The notes under the pieces: model-generated | What the model was told of the DNA's origin: nothing | The model's input: the letters and a program-made list of their open reading frames with translations, nothing else | Databases searched by the model: none | DNA from: Unio delphinus | Taxonomy: Eukaryota > Mollusca > Bivalvia > Unionida > Unionidae | NCBI GenBank assembly: GCA_029339505.1 | Contig: JAQISU010000233.1 | Coordinates: 3,706,001 to 3,770,000 of the forward strand | Direction: 5' to 3' | Length of the DNA: 64,000 nt | Part shown: positions 34,501-45,537 of the stretch, one piece after another | Position numbering within the stretch: position 1 is the first letter of the stretch | Layout: each line of letters starts with the position of its first letter | Translations under genes and position numbers: made by a program

Positions 34501-34995
34501 CTTATCGCTATAATTTGTTAAGTTGCCTATCCGATCAAGGTTAGAGTTCAGGACACAGTTGAAATCTCCTGCAAAAATGAGATTATGTTGGCCAGTTAAA
34601 AATGTGGATAGCGAATTAAAAAATTCGCATTTTTCCGAATCTGGATTAGGGCCATATATATTTAAGGCACGATAAATTATATTATTGTGCTGAAAGTCGG
34701 CACATATTATTCTACCATCATAATCAGTTTCATATTTAGAGAAAGTTATATTAGGATTAAAATTAAAAATAGCGACACCAGATGAACGAATGGAGCCAAA
34801 GCTCCATATTGCATTGCAACATTGTAATTTATTTTGAATTTTTGCAGAAAGGGTTCTGTTTTCTACATGAGTTTCTTGTAGAAAAACTAGGTCAATATGA
34901 TAAGAAGATACAAAGTTTCTAATTTCGTGTAGTTTTTGATCAGTGTTGGCTCGAAGGCCATTTACATTTAATGTAAGGATATTAATTTTGCTCAT
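31504..34995 (-). CDS. LINE B ORF2: AP endonuclease and reverse transcriptase polyprotein
   Basis: A 1163-residue intact frame from MSKINILTLNVNG. The N-terminal APE-type endonuclease (about 1-240) nicks target DNA. It keeps N at 12, QETH (40-43), LNIYG (111-115), GDFN (143-146), LDRIYVS (211-217) and SDHD (235-238). The reverse transcriptase follows: GPDGLTKEFY, NWRPISLLNVDYKILSK, SLDQEKAFDRVN, RGVRQGCSLSPLLY and SLYADDSTGF, with YADD at about 701-704. The C-terminus has a zinc-knuckle-like CSFCGGIETTDHLFFEC (about 1018-1034, C-x2-C-x7-H-x4-C). There is no RNase H domain. The domain order and the absence of RNase H fit the L1/Tx1 group. All catalytic motifs I can check are present. Confidence 0.95.
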   Translation of the reverse strand: MSKINILTLNVNGLRANTDQKLHEIRNFVSSYHIDLVFLQETHVENRTLSAKIQNKLQCCNAIWSFGSIRSSGVAIFNFNPNITFSKYETDYDGRIICADFQHNNIIYRALNIYGPNPDSEKCEFFNSLSTFLTGQHNLIFAGDFNCVLNSNLDRIGNLTNYSDKSIHALRSLISNFKLIDTFRKLNPLSKSYTWHRNTLDPSIPLLASRLDRIYVSKNIADFILNSTIVNFTQSDHDAAILSITSNSLISYGAGYWKCNNSLLYHNNLKTLITVLIQRELKHHNLTLEYWDELKLKLKEEIIRYSKEFSRMKNFEIKSLRNKYQSIRQQYDLTNKEELHLQLQELRMAIKELQNEKYIGSVIRSKAKILDNNEKPSQFFFQLENKKGSKKTINEIEYNNVTYNSSGDILKRFEKFYLNLFTSESIEEDLFNEFLNGLPQLNAEDNHTLIQPITKPEIWKALNKMKSNKSPGPDGLTKEFYVTFFEILGDTLVRLYNLIFESNTMSDSQKSSYITLLCKDPQNSNNMKNWRPISLLNVDYKILSKIITNRLGNVMSKIIHMDQTCGVKGRSIFDNGHLIRNICDYIEQKQLSCAFISLDQEKAFDRVNYKFMLKTLESFGFHPDFIKWIKIFYTDICSSVIVNNFISAPFLISRGVRQGCSLSPLLYVIMYEPFAIKIRNDPEIIGIKVPGATEACKISLYADDSTGFCCTDKSIERYLFWSRMYDRTSGAKVNYSKSNGMFMGKWHNRSDHPFGISWIDKAKIVGFLFGNNLSKDDYWNKNVNKLTNTLLLWKRRNLSLISKSHIINLLAYSKIWYTATVTDLPKHYECLINRSIFTFLWNSKFEPLARAVSVNPLCDGGLNIIHLKCKIQSIRIQHIQKLLDDEFSAKWKDFARYWIGLQLRFFNPNLGLNKFTHTLHVPEFYKNCITIFKTFHQNNPDLCFGKVPTNIFYQRQLRNYTLKPKITKLYDLNFDNIWKNLHNKFLDPITRDVCFKTIHDILPVNYNMFLKKISRSKLCSFCGGIETTDHLFFECKLILPLQHLIIKWLKKLSRNSFNTFYTFLKFGLIPNGASFSEPEFEDLCLLLCAEYKYAIWIKRIQAYFHKEVVTSNTLLSFFLSRLKCRIKTDFYRLNIVHFIDKWCLAGLFCSLYNFELVIDISLD

Positions 34996-35468
34996 TTGTT
35001 TGTTATTAACGTGTCATGTCCAGAATGGGTTAAACATCGTTCATACATGTAAGACTGACTGCTGCGTATTTAGGTGTACGAAGCAAGTCAGTCCAAGCTC
35101 GAGATGAGTAGAGTTCAATATATATGTAGACAAAACTCGTGACCAAAACTGACTTATATACTAATAACGAACTAGGGGAGGGTGTATAGTTACGGGTTAA
35201 ATTATAATGAGTGAACAAACAGCTGTGAAAATCTATAAATGTTGCATGAAATATGAAAACAAAAAGGGAAATTAAATAGTAATTTGAAAACAAATTCAAT
35301 TTATATTCAAAGTTAAGGACAAACCTTATAAACAGGGAAAATCCTGAAATTTTTAATCCGTTAGCCTTAATCATAGTCCGTTTTACTGTCCGTGTTGTTT
35401 TCGGGTCCATTATATTGCGTTCATTGTCCGGGGTCGTTCCAGTATCATTTTCACAGAATTCAGTGTTT

Positions 35469-36398
35469 TTAAGAAATTTGAATATCCATATCCGAATCTA
35501 TTTCCGTATGGTTTTTCTTTGACCGTTTGGTTTGTACAGCTTGCCATGATCCGGAATCAAGGTCGAATAACAATTCTCTCTTGTCTGATGGTTCCTTGGA
35601 TTTTGTTTTTTTCACTGGGGTTGGTGGCTTTTTCTCCGTTTGGGTATGTACTGGTTCCTCTACCCCTTCTGCAACATCTGAGGGGGAGGTAGGGACGGCG
35701 GGGTTATCCACAGTGTTATTTTCTGTTCTTATTTGTACGGTAGAAGTTGACGTAGATTCTTCACTTGGTTTATTGGTTTTCTCTGGTGTCCGCGTCTGGG
35801 GGGGAACGGGCCCTTGGCTTTTGGCTACGGCTGCATAACTGGCCCCTTTCTCTGGGCAGTCTTTCCGCAGGTGACCAGACTGGCGGCATTTCAAACAAAG
35901 TGGCGGGCGGCCTTTCATAGTGATAAGCATTCCGAAAATTCCAAGAGAAACTATATGTGGGATATTTCTTCTGTCAAACTCCGTAGTTCTTAGTTTTACA
36001 ATCCTTGTCCCATTGTCTATCATTTGGTCTCTTGTTATGATAGTTTTGTCTCTTGTAATTTCCAAGACGTGACCGTATTCTTGTAAAACTTCTTTAATAA
36101 TGTCGTCTTTAACATAAAGAGGCAACCAATGCACCCTCAAATCAATTACTAGGTTAGCGATGTAACTGATTCCTTCTGCTACCACCTTTTTGGCTTGTTC
36201 ATGTGTTTTTAGAATGGCGTGCCATGGGGAGCTCTCCCCCTCTCTATAAAAACCTTCTAAGTCTGTGGCCTCCACACCTGCGGCTTGTAACTTTCGGAGC
36301 GCTTCTTCTCGCGACATGCGTCCATCTATCCTCAGAGTCCTGTGATACAGGTCAGGGTTAACAAACTTAAACAAATCAACTTCAACACGTCTGAACAT
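35469..36398 (-). CDS. LINE B ORF1 protein (RRM-like region plus CCHC zinc knuckle)
   Basis: A 309-residue intact frame starting MFRRVEVDLFKFVNPD. An RRM-like N-terminal half (to about residue 160) includes the conserved phrases RIDGRMSREEALRKL and ITRDKTIITRD. It is followed by the zinc knuckle CLKCRQSGHLRKDC (Cys168, Cys171, His176, Cys181). The C-terminal tail is rich in Thr, Pro, Ser and Glu and ends in a basic patch (KRSKKNH). This is the nucleic-acid-binding partner of ORF2 in the retrotransposition particle. It is about 60-65% identical by eye to LINE D ORF1, so the two elements are related but separate subfamilies. Confidence 0.92.
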   Translation of the reverse strand: MFRRVEVDLFKFVNPDLYHRTLRIDGRMSREEALRKLQAAGVEATDLEGFYREGESSPWHAILKTHEQAKKVVAEGISYIANLVIDLRVHWLPLYVKDDIIKEVLQEYGHVLEITRDKTIITRDQMIDNGTRIVKLRTTEFDRRNIPHIVSLGIFGMLITMKGRPPLCLKCRQSGHLRKDCPEKGASYAAVAKSQGPVPPQTRTPEKTNKPSEESTSTSTVQIRTENNTVDNPAVPTSPSDVAEGVEEPVHTQTEKKPPTPVKKTKSKEPSDKRELLFDLDSGSWQAVQTKRSKKNHTEIDSDMDIQIS

Positions 36399-36473
36399 TT
36401 TCTCTGATAACTCTTGTGAGATTTATAGCTATCCTGGGGAAACCTCCTCGCTGATCAATGTACTCCCTGGTCC

Positions 36474-36485
36474 ACATACGAATGT
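36474..36485 (+). repeat. Target-site duplication of LINE B, 5' side
   Basis: ACATACGAATGT, identical to 30974-30985. About 35 bp separate it from the start of duplication copy 2. Confidence 0.9.
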
Positions 36486-36531
36486 GTTTAAATGAAGAGA
36501 CAAGTCTTTTACATAACTTAGGATAGAGTCT

Positions 36532-36804
36532 AACTGCTTTTATTTATATAGTCAGAAAAGTTGAACAAGAATGAGTGTGTCTGTCTTTCATACAAAATTT
36601 GTATCTTTATTTAATAAATAAGCAAGAAAACTCTTTAAAGAACAAAATATTACAATTTGTGAATAAAATTATTTATTTTGTTTTCATCGGTTTTATCAGA
36701 ATTGACTTTAACGCTTGAATAATATGTTATTCTTTGAAACTACTGATCATGCTATGCTAATAGGACCAATAAGCACACTATTATACTATTTATAGTTTTA
36801 CAGC
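36532..36804 (-). repeat. Inverted copy of 54909-55170 (copy 2)
   Basis: Copy 2 counterpart of 13-285. Here its left context is visible: it continues without a break from the pre-insertion flank of LINE B. Confidence 0.8.
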
Positions 36805-37719
36805 TTGTGGTAATCTGGTTGCTCAAGGGACATAACTCTTTAATACACTGAGACTAACATAGAAGGTTTTATGTATGTGCCCCTGCTTCAAAGTTAAAGC
36901 CAACATGTACACTTGAGATGGAGTTGCAAGAAATAAAAACTGTCCGTAAAAAATATAAAATAAATTTATAGAATTTTAAAGTGGCGTTTGTAAGAATAAT
37001 TTAAAAGATCAACTTAAAAGCCCATATTGTACCCCCATAGTGTACTCCAAGCAAACTAAGATACATGGAGACCATACAATCAAGATAAGACGTTTATGGT
37101 TTCCTTGTATCCAAGGTCAATAGCTAAAAATCGCTGTTATGTTTTGGGCACTGTCATGTGGGGATGGTGGGCCTAGTTTGGTTGGCAGAAAGATCACAGG
37201 CTTACTCCACATTTGATGATTAAATGCAATGTTGTATAAAGAACCATGTCTCCTTTTATAATTATTCTTCAACCAACGCCAATTAAATAAAGTGGTTCTG
37301 AAACTGACACATTTCCATCCTAAATTACTATTATATCTATTTCAAATAAAAATATGCTTTTAATGGGACACTAAATACTATACTTCAAAACATCAATGAT
37401 GATTTGGAAAAAAATGAGTTTCTTTCACAAACAATTGGATTTTGTTAACGTTATGTAAAGTTTTTCAGTGATAATAAAATATTCTTGACGAGTCTAAATT
37501 GCATAAGAAATGAGCCAAACTAGATCAGAAAATCAAATTCACAATGAAAATACTGAGAGACATACATAGAAATAATAATCATTTTACTGTATTTACCTAA
37601 TTAATGCCCATCACTCTAAATAATGCCATCCTCCCAAGACCTGTACTTTTCAATACACATCTGCTTTAGATCCATGATTACAACAAAATAATGTATCAGT
37701 CTAAATTGATCATACTCTT

Positions 37720-38099
37720 ACAATGTATATATCAATGTATAAATTACTAAAGTCACAGGTACACATGTAGTGTTAAATGTTACAATGTATATACCAATGT
37801 ATAAATTACTAAAGTCACAGGTACACATGTAGTGCTAAATGTTACAATGTATATACCAATGTATAAATTACTAAAGTCACAGGTACACATGTAGTGCTAA
37901 ATGTTACAATGTATATACCAATGTATAAATTACTAAAGTCACAGGTACACATGTAGTGTTAAATGTTACAATGTATATATCCATGTAAAATTACTAAAGT
38001 CACAGGTACACATGTAGTGTTAAATGTTACAATGGTATACATGTATATCAACGTAAAATTACTAAAGTCACAGGTACACATGTAATGTTAAATATGATT
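37720..38099 (+). repeat. 62-bp minisatellite, copy 2
   Basis: Six units with no length difference from 1201-1580, even though the array is minisatellite-like. Confidence 0.95.
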
Positions 38100-40024
38100 C
38101 AATAGGTGGGCTGCAAGTTCAAATATGTACCAGTCATACTTCAACATGCCTCAGGTGGGAAAATATATCAATTGAACATTTGAAATATACATGAACTGAT
38201 ATTTGCAAAGACTCAATGCAAAACGACCAACATATGTACATGTGGTCATTATAAGAGTACATGAAAAGAACAACTTTAGCTTTCATGAGAGTACACTTAT
38301 AAATGTCCCACCCCTTTGGAAATATCTAACCACCAGGGTGCATTAATTAGGTATTATAGATATATTAAATGAAATCTGTGATGATGAAATGAAATATTCA
38401 ACTACTTTCTGAAATACATTTTGTTATTGACTGTTCTGATGCTTCCTCTCAAATATGATGATTGTAGATACATGAACACATTTTACTGTTAGTCACTTTT
38501 TAATTACTGACTTTAGTTTTTACAACAAATCTAAGTAAATATTACTTGCTGACAATGATATATTGTCCCAAAAATTGAAATGGCTGGACTGACTTTATAT
38601 TTTAAAAAAAAACTAGAAGAGACAGTAAATGAGATTTGTGATGCACACAATAGTATATAACACATAAATATTTGAATTTTATCAACAGTCACATTCGTTG
38701 ATCACATTAATTAATGAACTGCTTCAAACCCTTTTTTTTAATAAATAATGGCAATCCAGTTTGTGATAAATGTAATAAGGGATGGTTTGTATCTGAATGC
38801 CACAGATAATACCACCTTGTGAGAAATATGCATAACCAGCCAAAACCAGATAGTGCGAATCTTATCCATCCTGATTGTACATGCAGTACGCCATTTGCAC
38901 AGTATGTTCATCACGTTCCTTTACTGCAGATGGGATTCTGCCAACAAGAATTTTGCAAACTGTTAAGAGTCCATGCTCTTAAAATAATTAACAGAAAAGA
39001 CAGAAAAGGGTGAAAGACGACAAGCTTTGTTAAATTTAAGAAATATGATTTATTTCCCTAGAATAGAAAGTGAAAATGTTTAGAAAAAAAAGTTACGATA
39101 TTGCAAATTAAATCCCAAATTAATCAAAGAATTACAGACACTAGTCCTAATACTTTAAAGTCCTGAATTAAACTCAGCACAAGAACAGAGAAATAAAATA
39201 ACTGATGCAACAATTCATGTAAAAAGGTGATGTTTTTCTTTGAAAAGATACAATCGTTGAGAAGACTCTTCAAAAGGAAATATCACTCTTTCCTAGGAAA
39301 GGTGATTTTCATGATGAAAGAGGAATCATGCAAACAAGTTTTTTGATTACAGCAAACCAGACTTCACATCTTGTTTTTCCCAAACTGACCTCTCCCATTT
39401 AAACATGAAGTTAGCAGTGACTTGTTTGGAGCAAGAATGGTCATTTTTGCTGCAATGGGCACAACTCACATTTCACAGTTTTCTCAATTACATTTTAACA
39501 GACATTTTGATATTTACTCATATAAGTATGACCTTTCCATGAAATAATTCACTTCCTTTTTTTCTCCAAACTTTGTGTCTTATTTGTACCACATATTGTG
39601 ACGTTTTTCTATCATCCCACCCACCTCTTTAGTGTTTTCAAAGTAGTATTTGATAGAACAAGACCAGTTATTAATTTAAAAGATAGTTCAAACCTTTTCA
39701 ACAATAAAATATCTCATTGCTAAAGTCTAATTCCCATATTATCTGCTTTTCTGACTGTGTGACAGTGAGAGAGCACTTGTACATTTTCAATCATTACCAT
39801 CTCGTGTAGGGGCATGAAACTGTTTCTTCATAACAACAACTGTTGCACTGAAAGTACACAGAGAACACCCAGTACCACCTAAAAACTTTAAATTAAGTCC
39901 ATTTTCTTCCGTGCTGTTACCACAATAATGACAAAATAAGTTCAATTTAGTGTCTAATAAATAATGATGAAAGGGAGATAAACATTTTAAGGGCAGTGGT
40001 TATGAATTAATGAGTTACTTCCCT

Positions 40025-40030
<6 letters not shown>

Positions 40031-40073
<43 letters not shown>
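40031..40073 (+). repeat. (GA)n microsatellite, copy 2
   Basis: A run of 43 bases, 24 shorter than at 3512-3578. Confidence 0.98.
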
Positions 40074-40075
<2 letters not shown>

Positions 40076-40852
40076 TGTTCATCTGCCACCGTATCATTCC
40101 TTTCCAAGCAAGTTTTGATAAATTATCCGTGACAATTGAATATAACAGCACATATGGAAATTGGCATCCTAAATAACCAAGATCCATCTTCACTTTCTAC
40201 AACTATAAACATGCAGGACATCCATTAGTATAATAAACATCAGCTCAATGAAACTTATTTGTAATTTTGGTATAAAATTATAAAAATGCTGCTATGTGAA
40301 CACATAAAGCAAGTCAGAAACTGTGAAGATTGACTTACTTTGGGCTGATGCATGATAGCGTGACACAATGGCAAGATGAGTAAATAAATGTGATTTAATA
40401 TAAGCTGACACAACAATTCAAATGATAGGCGAGCGCTAAAGAAATAACCTCATGTGGAACTTATGCATACAGATAGATCACCCATGATATGAACAACAAC
40501 AGAACCAGAACTGGATAAAAAATAGTGCAGACCCTGTTGGATTTGGTTATGTAGAAAATATGCTACAGAAAATGTGGTCTTCATGGAGGGGTTGTAAGTA
40601 ATGAAGTTTTAATATAACTACCCCTGGGGCAGAGGCTTTAGATACTGAGGTAGGCGTTTGGTACAACTTTATGAGAAAATTTAATTATATTGATTGAAAT
40701 TAGTGATATCATGTAATGTTTCTGAATGAGGTTGAATACTTTGATACTGTGTGCATCAGAATAGTTGATTTGCATGCACTTCAAAGACATTGATAACTTC
40801 CACAAATCAGTAAACATCAACAATACAAATAGGAGCACAATTTGTATTTGTT

Positions 40853-41150
40853 TGTGATTTGGATTTTTAATAATTTTTCAGTCCCATTGCTACAATGTCT
40901 ACCGTGTGGCAGATTATAGTGTTGTCTCGCACTGGGTCATCATGCCGCAGACATGAAGCATGATGTCCCACTCAGTCACATTATCCTGACACTAAGCCAA
41001 CCAGGCCTAACACTAACCTCTTACTGTTAAACGCCAGGCAAGGCAGCTGTTAGTACCATTTTTGTAAGTCTTTGGTATGACTCGGCAGGTGATCGAACCC
41101 ACAACCTCTGCATCCAAAGCAGACGCTCTAACCACTTGACCACCAGAGTG
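40853..41150 (-). mobile_element. tRNA-headed SINE, copy 2
   Basis: Identical by eye to the SINE at 4358-4655, with the same A-box-like and B-box-like segments. Confidence 0.8.
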
Positions 41151-41416
41151 GTCAATTTGCATTTGTCAAGGTTGGCACCAAAGTTGCATCCTACAAAATT
41201 ATAGCTGTTCAAGAGCAGAGTTCTTTAACAGATGCGGCATGAATTACAATATATTATTGACTTTCTGCAAGACAATACACTTTCCATTGTCGTTTTAGAA
41301 ACAAAAGGACTCAAGAGATCGCTGTTTTTTGTGCATTCCATGTTTTTAATATTGACATGTATTTTACATAAGGCTTTATCAGCATGAACGGCATTTTGGG
41401 GGTGGCAAATGGGGTA

Positions 41417-41503
41417 TGTGTGTGTGTGTGTGTGCACACGTGTGCATGCACATGTCCATGCGTGTGTGCATGCATGCATATATGTATGTATGTATATATT
41501 AAT
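41417..41503. repeat. Alternating purine-pyrimidine tract, copy 2
   Basis: Counterpart of 4922-5008, with the same length. Confidence 0.85.
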
Positions 41504-41994
41504 AACATTTGAATAAAAATTAAAGGAAGGTTAAGTTACCATTAGGGAATGTTTTAAATGGCTACTCACTAAAAAAGGTGTAATATTGAATATTGTATTT
41601 GCAGCTATTGATATATATATCAACAACTTTTGGCCCATATTTACGTGAGCTGCTCACAATTCATTTAGTTGTACAAATCAAAACTTCAATATTTCCTTAT
41701 ACACAGAATCTGGAGTTACTTGGGGTTATACAGTTTAATGTGGGCAGTTGCTCAGGAAATGGACACATGAAATGGAAAAGGACACAACCACCCATCCTTG
41801 AGTCTCCTGCTACCTTGCAGGTTGGCCTTAATTAGCAAAAAACAAATGGAGTTAACCCTACATGAAAATCCAGAGTTGTTGCCCTTCTTGAGAGGGATGG
41901 GCTTCAAGATGAAGATGGAAAATGCCTTACAGAAGCAAGTGACATTGCAGAAAGATAGACTGAGTATTCTAAAGAAATTTACAACTATCAATCC

Positions 41995-43650
41995 ACAGGA
42001 GATCCATAGATAGTTGAAGTTCCAAACTCCACAAATGATAATGATTTTCCCATTCTCAAAGAAGAGGTGGAATCAGCAATAAGAGTATTGAAGAATGGGA
42101 ACACAGCTTGAGTAGACAACATCCTAGCTGAATTTATGATAATGAGGGAGGGGGAATCAGTGATAGAGCTACTAAAAGAAATCTGTAACAAGATCTGGCA
42201 AACAAGGTGAATGGCCAACTCAGTGGACCAAGTCACTGATAATAACAATCCCCCTATAAAGACAATCTGCAGCTGTGCCAAAATTACAGAACTATATCAC
42301 TTTGATCAGCCATGCTAGTAAAGTGATCCTGGAGATCATATTGAACAAACTGAAACCACAGGCTGAAGAAATAATCACTGAAGAATAGGCATGGTTACGG
42401 AGTGGAAGAAGCACAACAGAACAAATATTCAATCTCAGGGTTCCTTGTGAAAAGTAGTAGTGACATCAACAAGACATCTATCATGTGTTCATAGATTTCA
42501 AAAAGGCCTTTGTCAGTCTGTGGCATGAGGCATTGTGGGCAATAGTGAAGAAGTACAACATGGGTCAAAAGTTCATCAATACCATCAAACAAGGCTACTA
42601 GTGCTGTAATTGCTCAAGGGGACTGGTTCCAGACAACAGTCAGAATACATCAACGCTGTCTCCTGTCACCCATGCTTATCAACATCTACAGAGAGTGCAT
42701 CATGAGCAAAGAACAGGAAAACCACTGTGGGACAGTCAGCATTGGAGGGCGTAACATCACCAACCTCTGTTTTGCAGATGACATTGATGGTCTGGCAGGC
42801 AGTGAAGATGAGGTTGTCACCTTAGTGAAGAACCTGGATGAAATATCTTCCAGATTTAACATGGAGTTAAGCACTGAGAAGACAAAGCTGATGATAACTA
42901 TTGCCATACAAATCTGAGCCAAGATTAAAGTCAGAGGACAGGAACTAGAAACAATGAGCAAATTCAAATATATTGGTTCAATAATCACTGTAGAGGGATC
43001 AAGAGCAGAAATGTCACGAGCAGCACAAACAATGGCAGTTATGTCAAAGCATTTGGAGAGACAAGAATATCTGTTTGAAAACTAAAATCAGACTATTGAG
43101 AGCACTAGTCATCTCAGTCTTTCTGTATTCATGAGAGGCCTGGACCCTGACAGCAGAATTACAACGAAGAATCCAGACACTTGAAATGAAATGCTACAGA
43201 ACCATCCTTGGTATCTCTTACATGGACCTTCCATCAGAAATGAAGAAGTGTGTAACACCATCAGGCACAGAATAGGCTATTATGAAGACCTCCTCGATAC
43301 TGTCTAAAAGAGAAAGCTGAAATGGTATGACCATGTCACTAGAGCCAACAGTCTATCCACACCTGTACTGCAGCACAGCGTCCAGGATAGCAGAAAGAGA
43401 GGTAGACAGAAAAAAAGTGGACTGACAACATCACAGAATGGACCAGAAAAAGTTTTGCAGAGACAAAGGCACTGGCACATGAGACAAGTGGAGGAACTGG
43501 TCAGATGTTCAGCAGAACAGCACCTCGATGACCATATACCAGGTCCAGAGACTGATGATGAAGAAGAAGAAGAAGAAGAAGAAGAAGAAGATGATGATGA
43601 CGATGACGATGACGATGACAATGATGACAACAATGATGATAAAGTTTAAT
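41995..43650 (+). pseudogene. Decayed RTE-like LINE remnant, copy 2
   Basis: Counterpart of 5500-7158, with the same stops and frameshifts. The GAA/GAT tail is one triplet shorter (ends near 43642). Confidence 0.85.
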
Positions 43651-43791
43651 TTATTAAGGGTCAGATAGTGAAAAGTGATCAGTTTTAATTCCAGGGATTT
43701 AAAAAAGTGAAACATTTCATTTTATGGTCTGTGGATTTCTTAAGTAAATAAATATATAAATAAATGATGAACTAGTGAAATAAAGACAGTC

Positions 43792-44109
43792 GTTTATATT
43801 TCCGTGGTTCGTCGTGCTTGAATTGCATTCGCTTCCAGTTATTGCTTGATTCTCGGGGATCAGCATTTCTTAGTATACACATCTCGCGTGAGTAAACGCG
43901 ACTTATCTAGTCTGGTACCCGTAACTCACCAAGAAGCTTTTCTCGATTACGAATGGACAGAAGGAGTGTGATAACAGTCAGAGTATCAGACTATGTTTGC
44001 TCTTTTGCTGGGTACACATCGGGATACTTTCATAGTTATAAGTTGCTTGTATTTAAATAATAATTATATTTGAGAGTAACCTTTGGGACATTCTCATCAT
44101 CACATCAAG
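43792..44109 (+). promoter_or_regulatory. CDC5L promoter / 5' UTR region, copy 2
   Basis: Counterpart of 7300-7617, with the same local CpG enrichment. If both copies are real, the locus has two potential CDC5L promoters 36.5 kb apart. Confidence 0.4.
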
Positions 44110-44154
44110 ATGCCGCGGATTATGATCAAGGGAGGTGTTTGGAGAAACACCGAG
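44110..44154 (+). CDS. CDC5L: CDC5L exon 1 (coding part), copy 2
   Basis: Encodes MPRIMIKGGVWRNTE, identical to copy 1, with the same GTAAG donor at 44155. The frame continues in exons 2 and 3 of this copy. Confidence 0.95.
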
Positions 44155-45238
44155 GTAAGAAACCTTCGAAATCAGTGAGCTCTGCTCCCCAACCTCTCGT
44201 AATCATCAAAATTCGCAAAATGTGATAAATAAGAAAGTTTTCTTTCATTGGGAAAAAAGAGTATTATTATGTACAAACTACTATCAACATATTGAGTAGG
44301 AAATATTCAAGATCAGCCAGGTTGTCGAAATTATGTTGATGTGATTTAACCTGACTTGAAGTTGAATATTTTCGATTATACTCTAGTCCTAAGACGTATC
44401 TCATGTTATTTATGTTTTAGTGCTACGTCTTACTTCCCAAATAACGACTTTGTATAGCTTGTTCCGATGTCAGTTGACATCAGAACGTGTGGTCGAAATT
44501 TCAGAAATATTCCACACACTTGGCAGTCAATATCGACACTAATGCACAAATTGATATTTAATTAATATACTTCCTTTATCGGTACTCTTGGAATCAAGAT
44601 CTGACACTACCAAATGGACACATTTTCATATTCTATTGACATACATTTGAGTTTGTAGAAATACGATTGTAGTCGAGGTTAGATCAACAAATTGTTCACC
44701 ACCTTTTGTATATATATTTTGACTGGTGGCCAAGACTAAGTATAATCCACTGCATTAAATCGTTTAGAACATCCGCTTTTTCAGTACACACACACACACA
44801 CACACACACATTCATACATATGTCTGTTATAATTTTACACCATAACTTATAACATGTGAATAATGTTGAAACTAAAACAATATTTTCTTCTTCCCTTGTG
44901 CCTTACTGCATTGACAAGTGTTACACAGCAATTTACATATCAATTATTGTTGCAAGAGCATATATCGCAACTTCCCATATACTTTGCATAACTTTGTTTC
45001 TAATATGGAGAAAGGAAAAGGCTGAATCCATTCATTTGGAAGACTGGTTAATTTTGTTATACATGTATTAATTAATGCTGCCTGGCAACTCCAGTTTATG
45101 CAGGCATTTTTTCCCAGAATTTATGTTATAAAATAGCCCCATTGAAAGTTAGTACAGCTTTATTTCCTGAATTTTGTTTATTCATATCTTGCATATCAAT
45201 AACATCTAAACCCTAATTTTACTTTTATTAGTACAGTA

Positions 45239-45319
45239 GTCCCCCTCTTATATGGCCACCCCTGCTGCACTGGGAAAGTGGTCTTATAAGGCGGGTGGCC
45301 GTTCCGGGGGGGGGGGGGG
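45239..45319 (+). mobile_element. Possible DNA transposon terminus, copy 2
   Basis: Counterpart of 8749-8825; the terminal G run is 14 bases instead of 10. Confidence 0.35.
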
Positions 45320-45429
45320 TAAATTTATTATGAGAAGTACATGTATATGTAGTAAGAAAGCTACATACTTCAATACATGTAATATCTTCATCTAAATGAA
45401 ACATTATTCATTAAAAGGTTCTTTTTGGC

Positions 45430-45537
45430 ATAATAACAAATTCATTTCAACTGAATATACGTTACTATTTTTTCTTTATTTTTGTTATAATAACAAATTC
45501 ATTTCAACTGAATATACGTTACTATTTTTTCTTTCTT
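45430..45537 (+). repeat. 57-bp tandem doublet, copy 2
   Basis: Counterpart of 8936-9043, unchanged. Confidence 0.95.

Larger units (their letters stand above)
30986..36473 (-). mobile_element. LINE B: full-length Tx1/L1-type non-LTR retrotransposon
   Basis: A complete element of about 5.5 kb on the minus strand. The 5' end at 36473 (GGACCAGGGAGTACATTGAT) leads through a short 5' UTR, intact ORF1, a 473-bp inter-ORF region, intact ORF2 and a 0.5-kb 3' UTR, to a poly-A tail (poly-T on the plus strand, 30986-31002). Perfect 12-bp target-site duplications flank it, the hallmark of target-primed reverse transcription. Intact frames, a clean tail and exact duplications indicate a young insertion that could still be active. 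The internal promoter would lie in the 5' UTR. It lies in the part of the unit seen only once. Confidence 0.95.
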
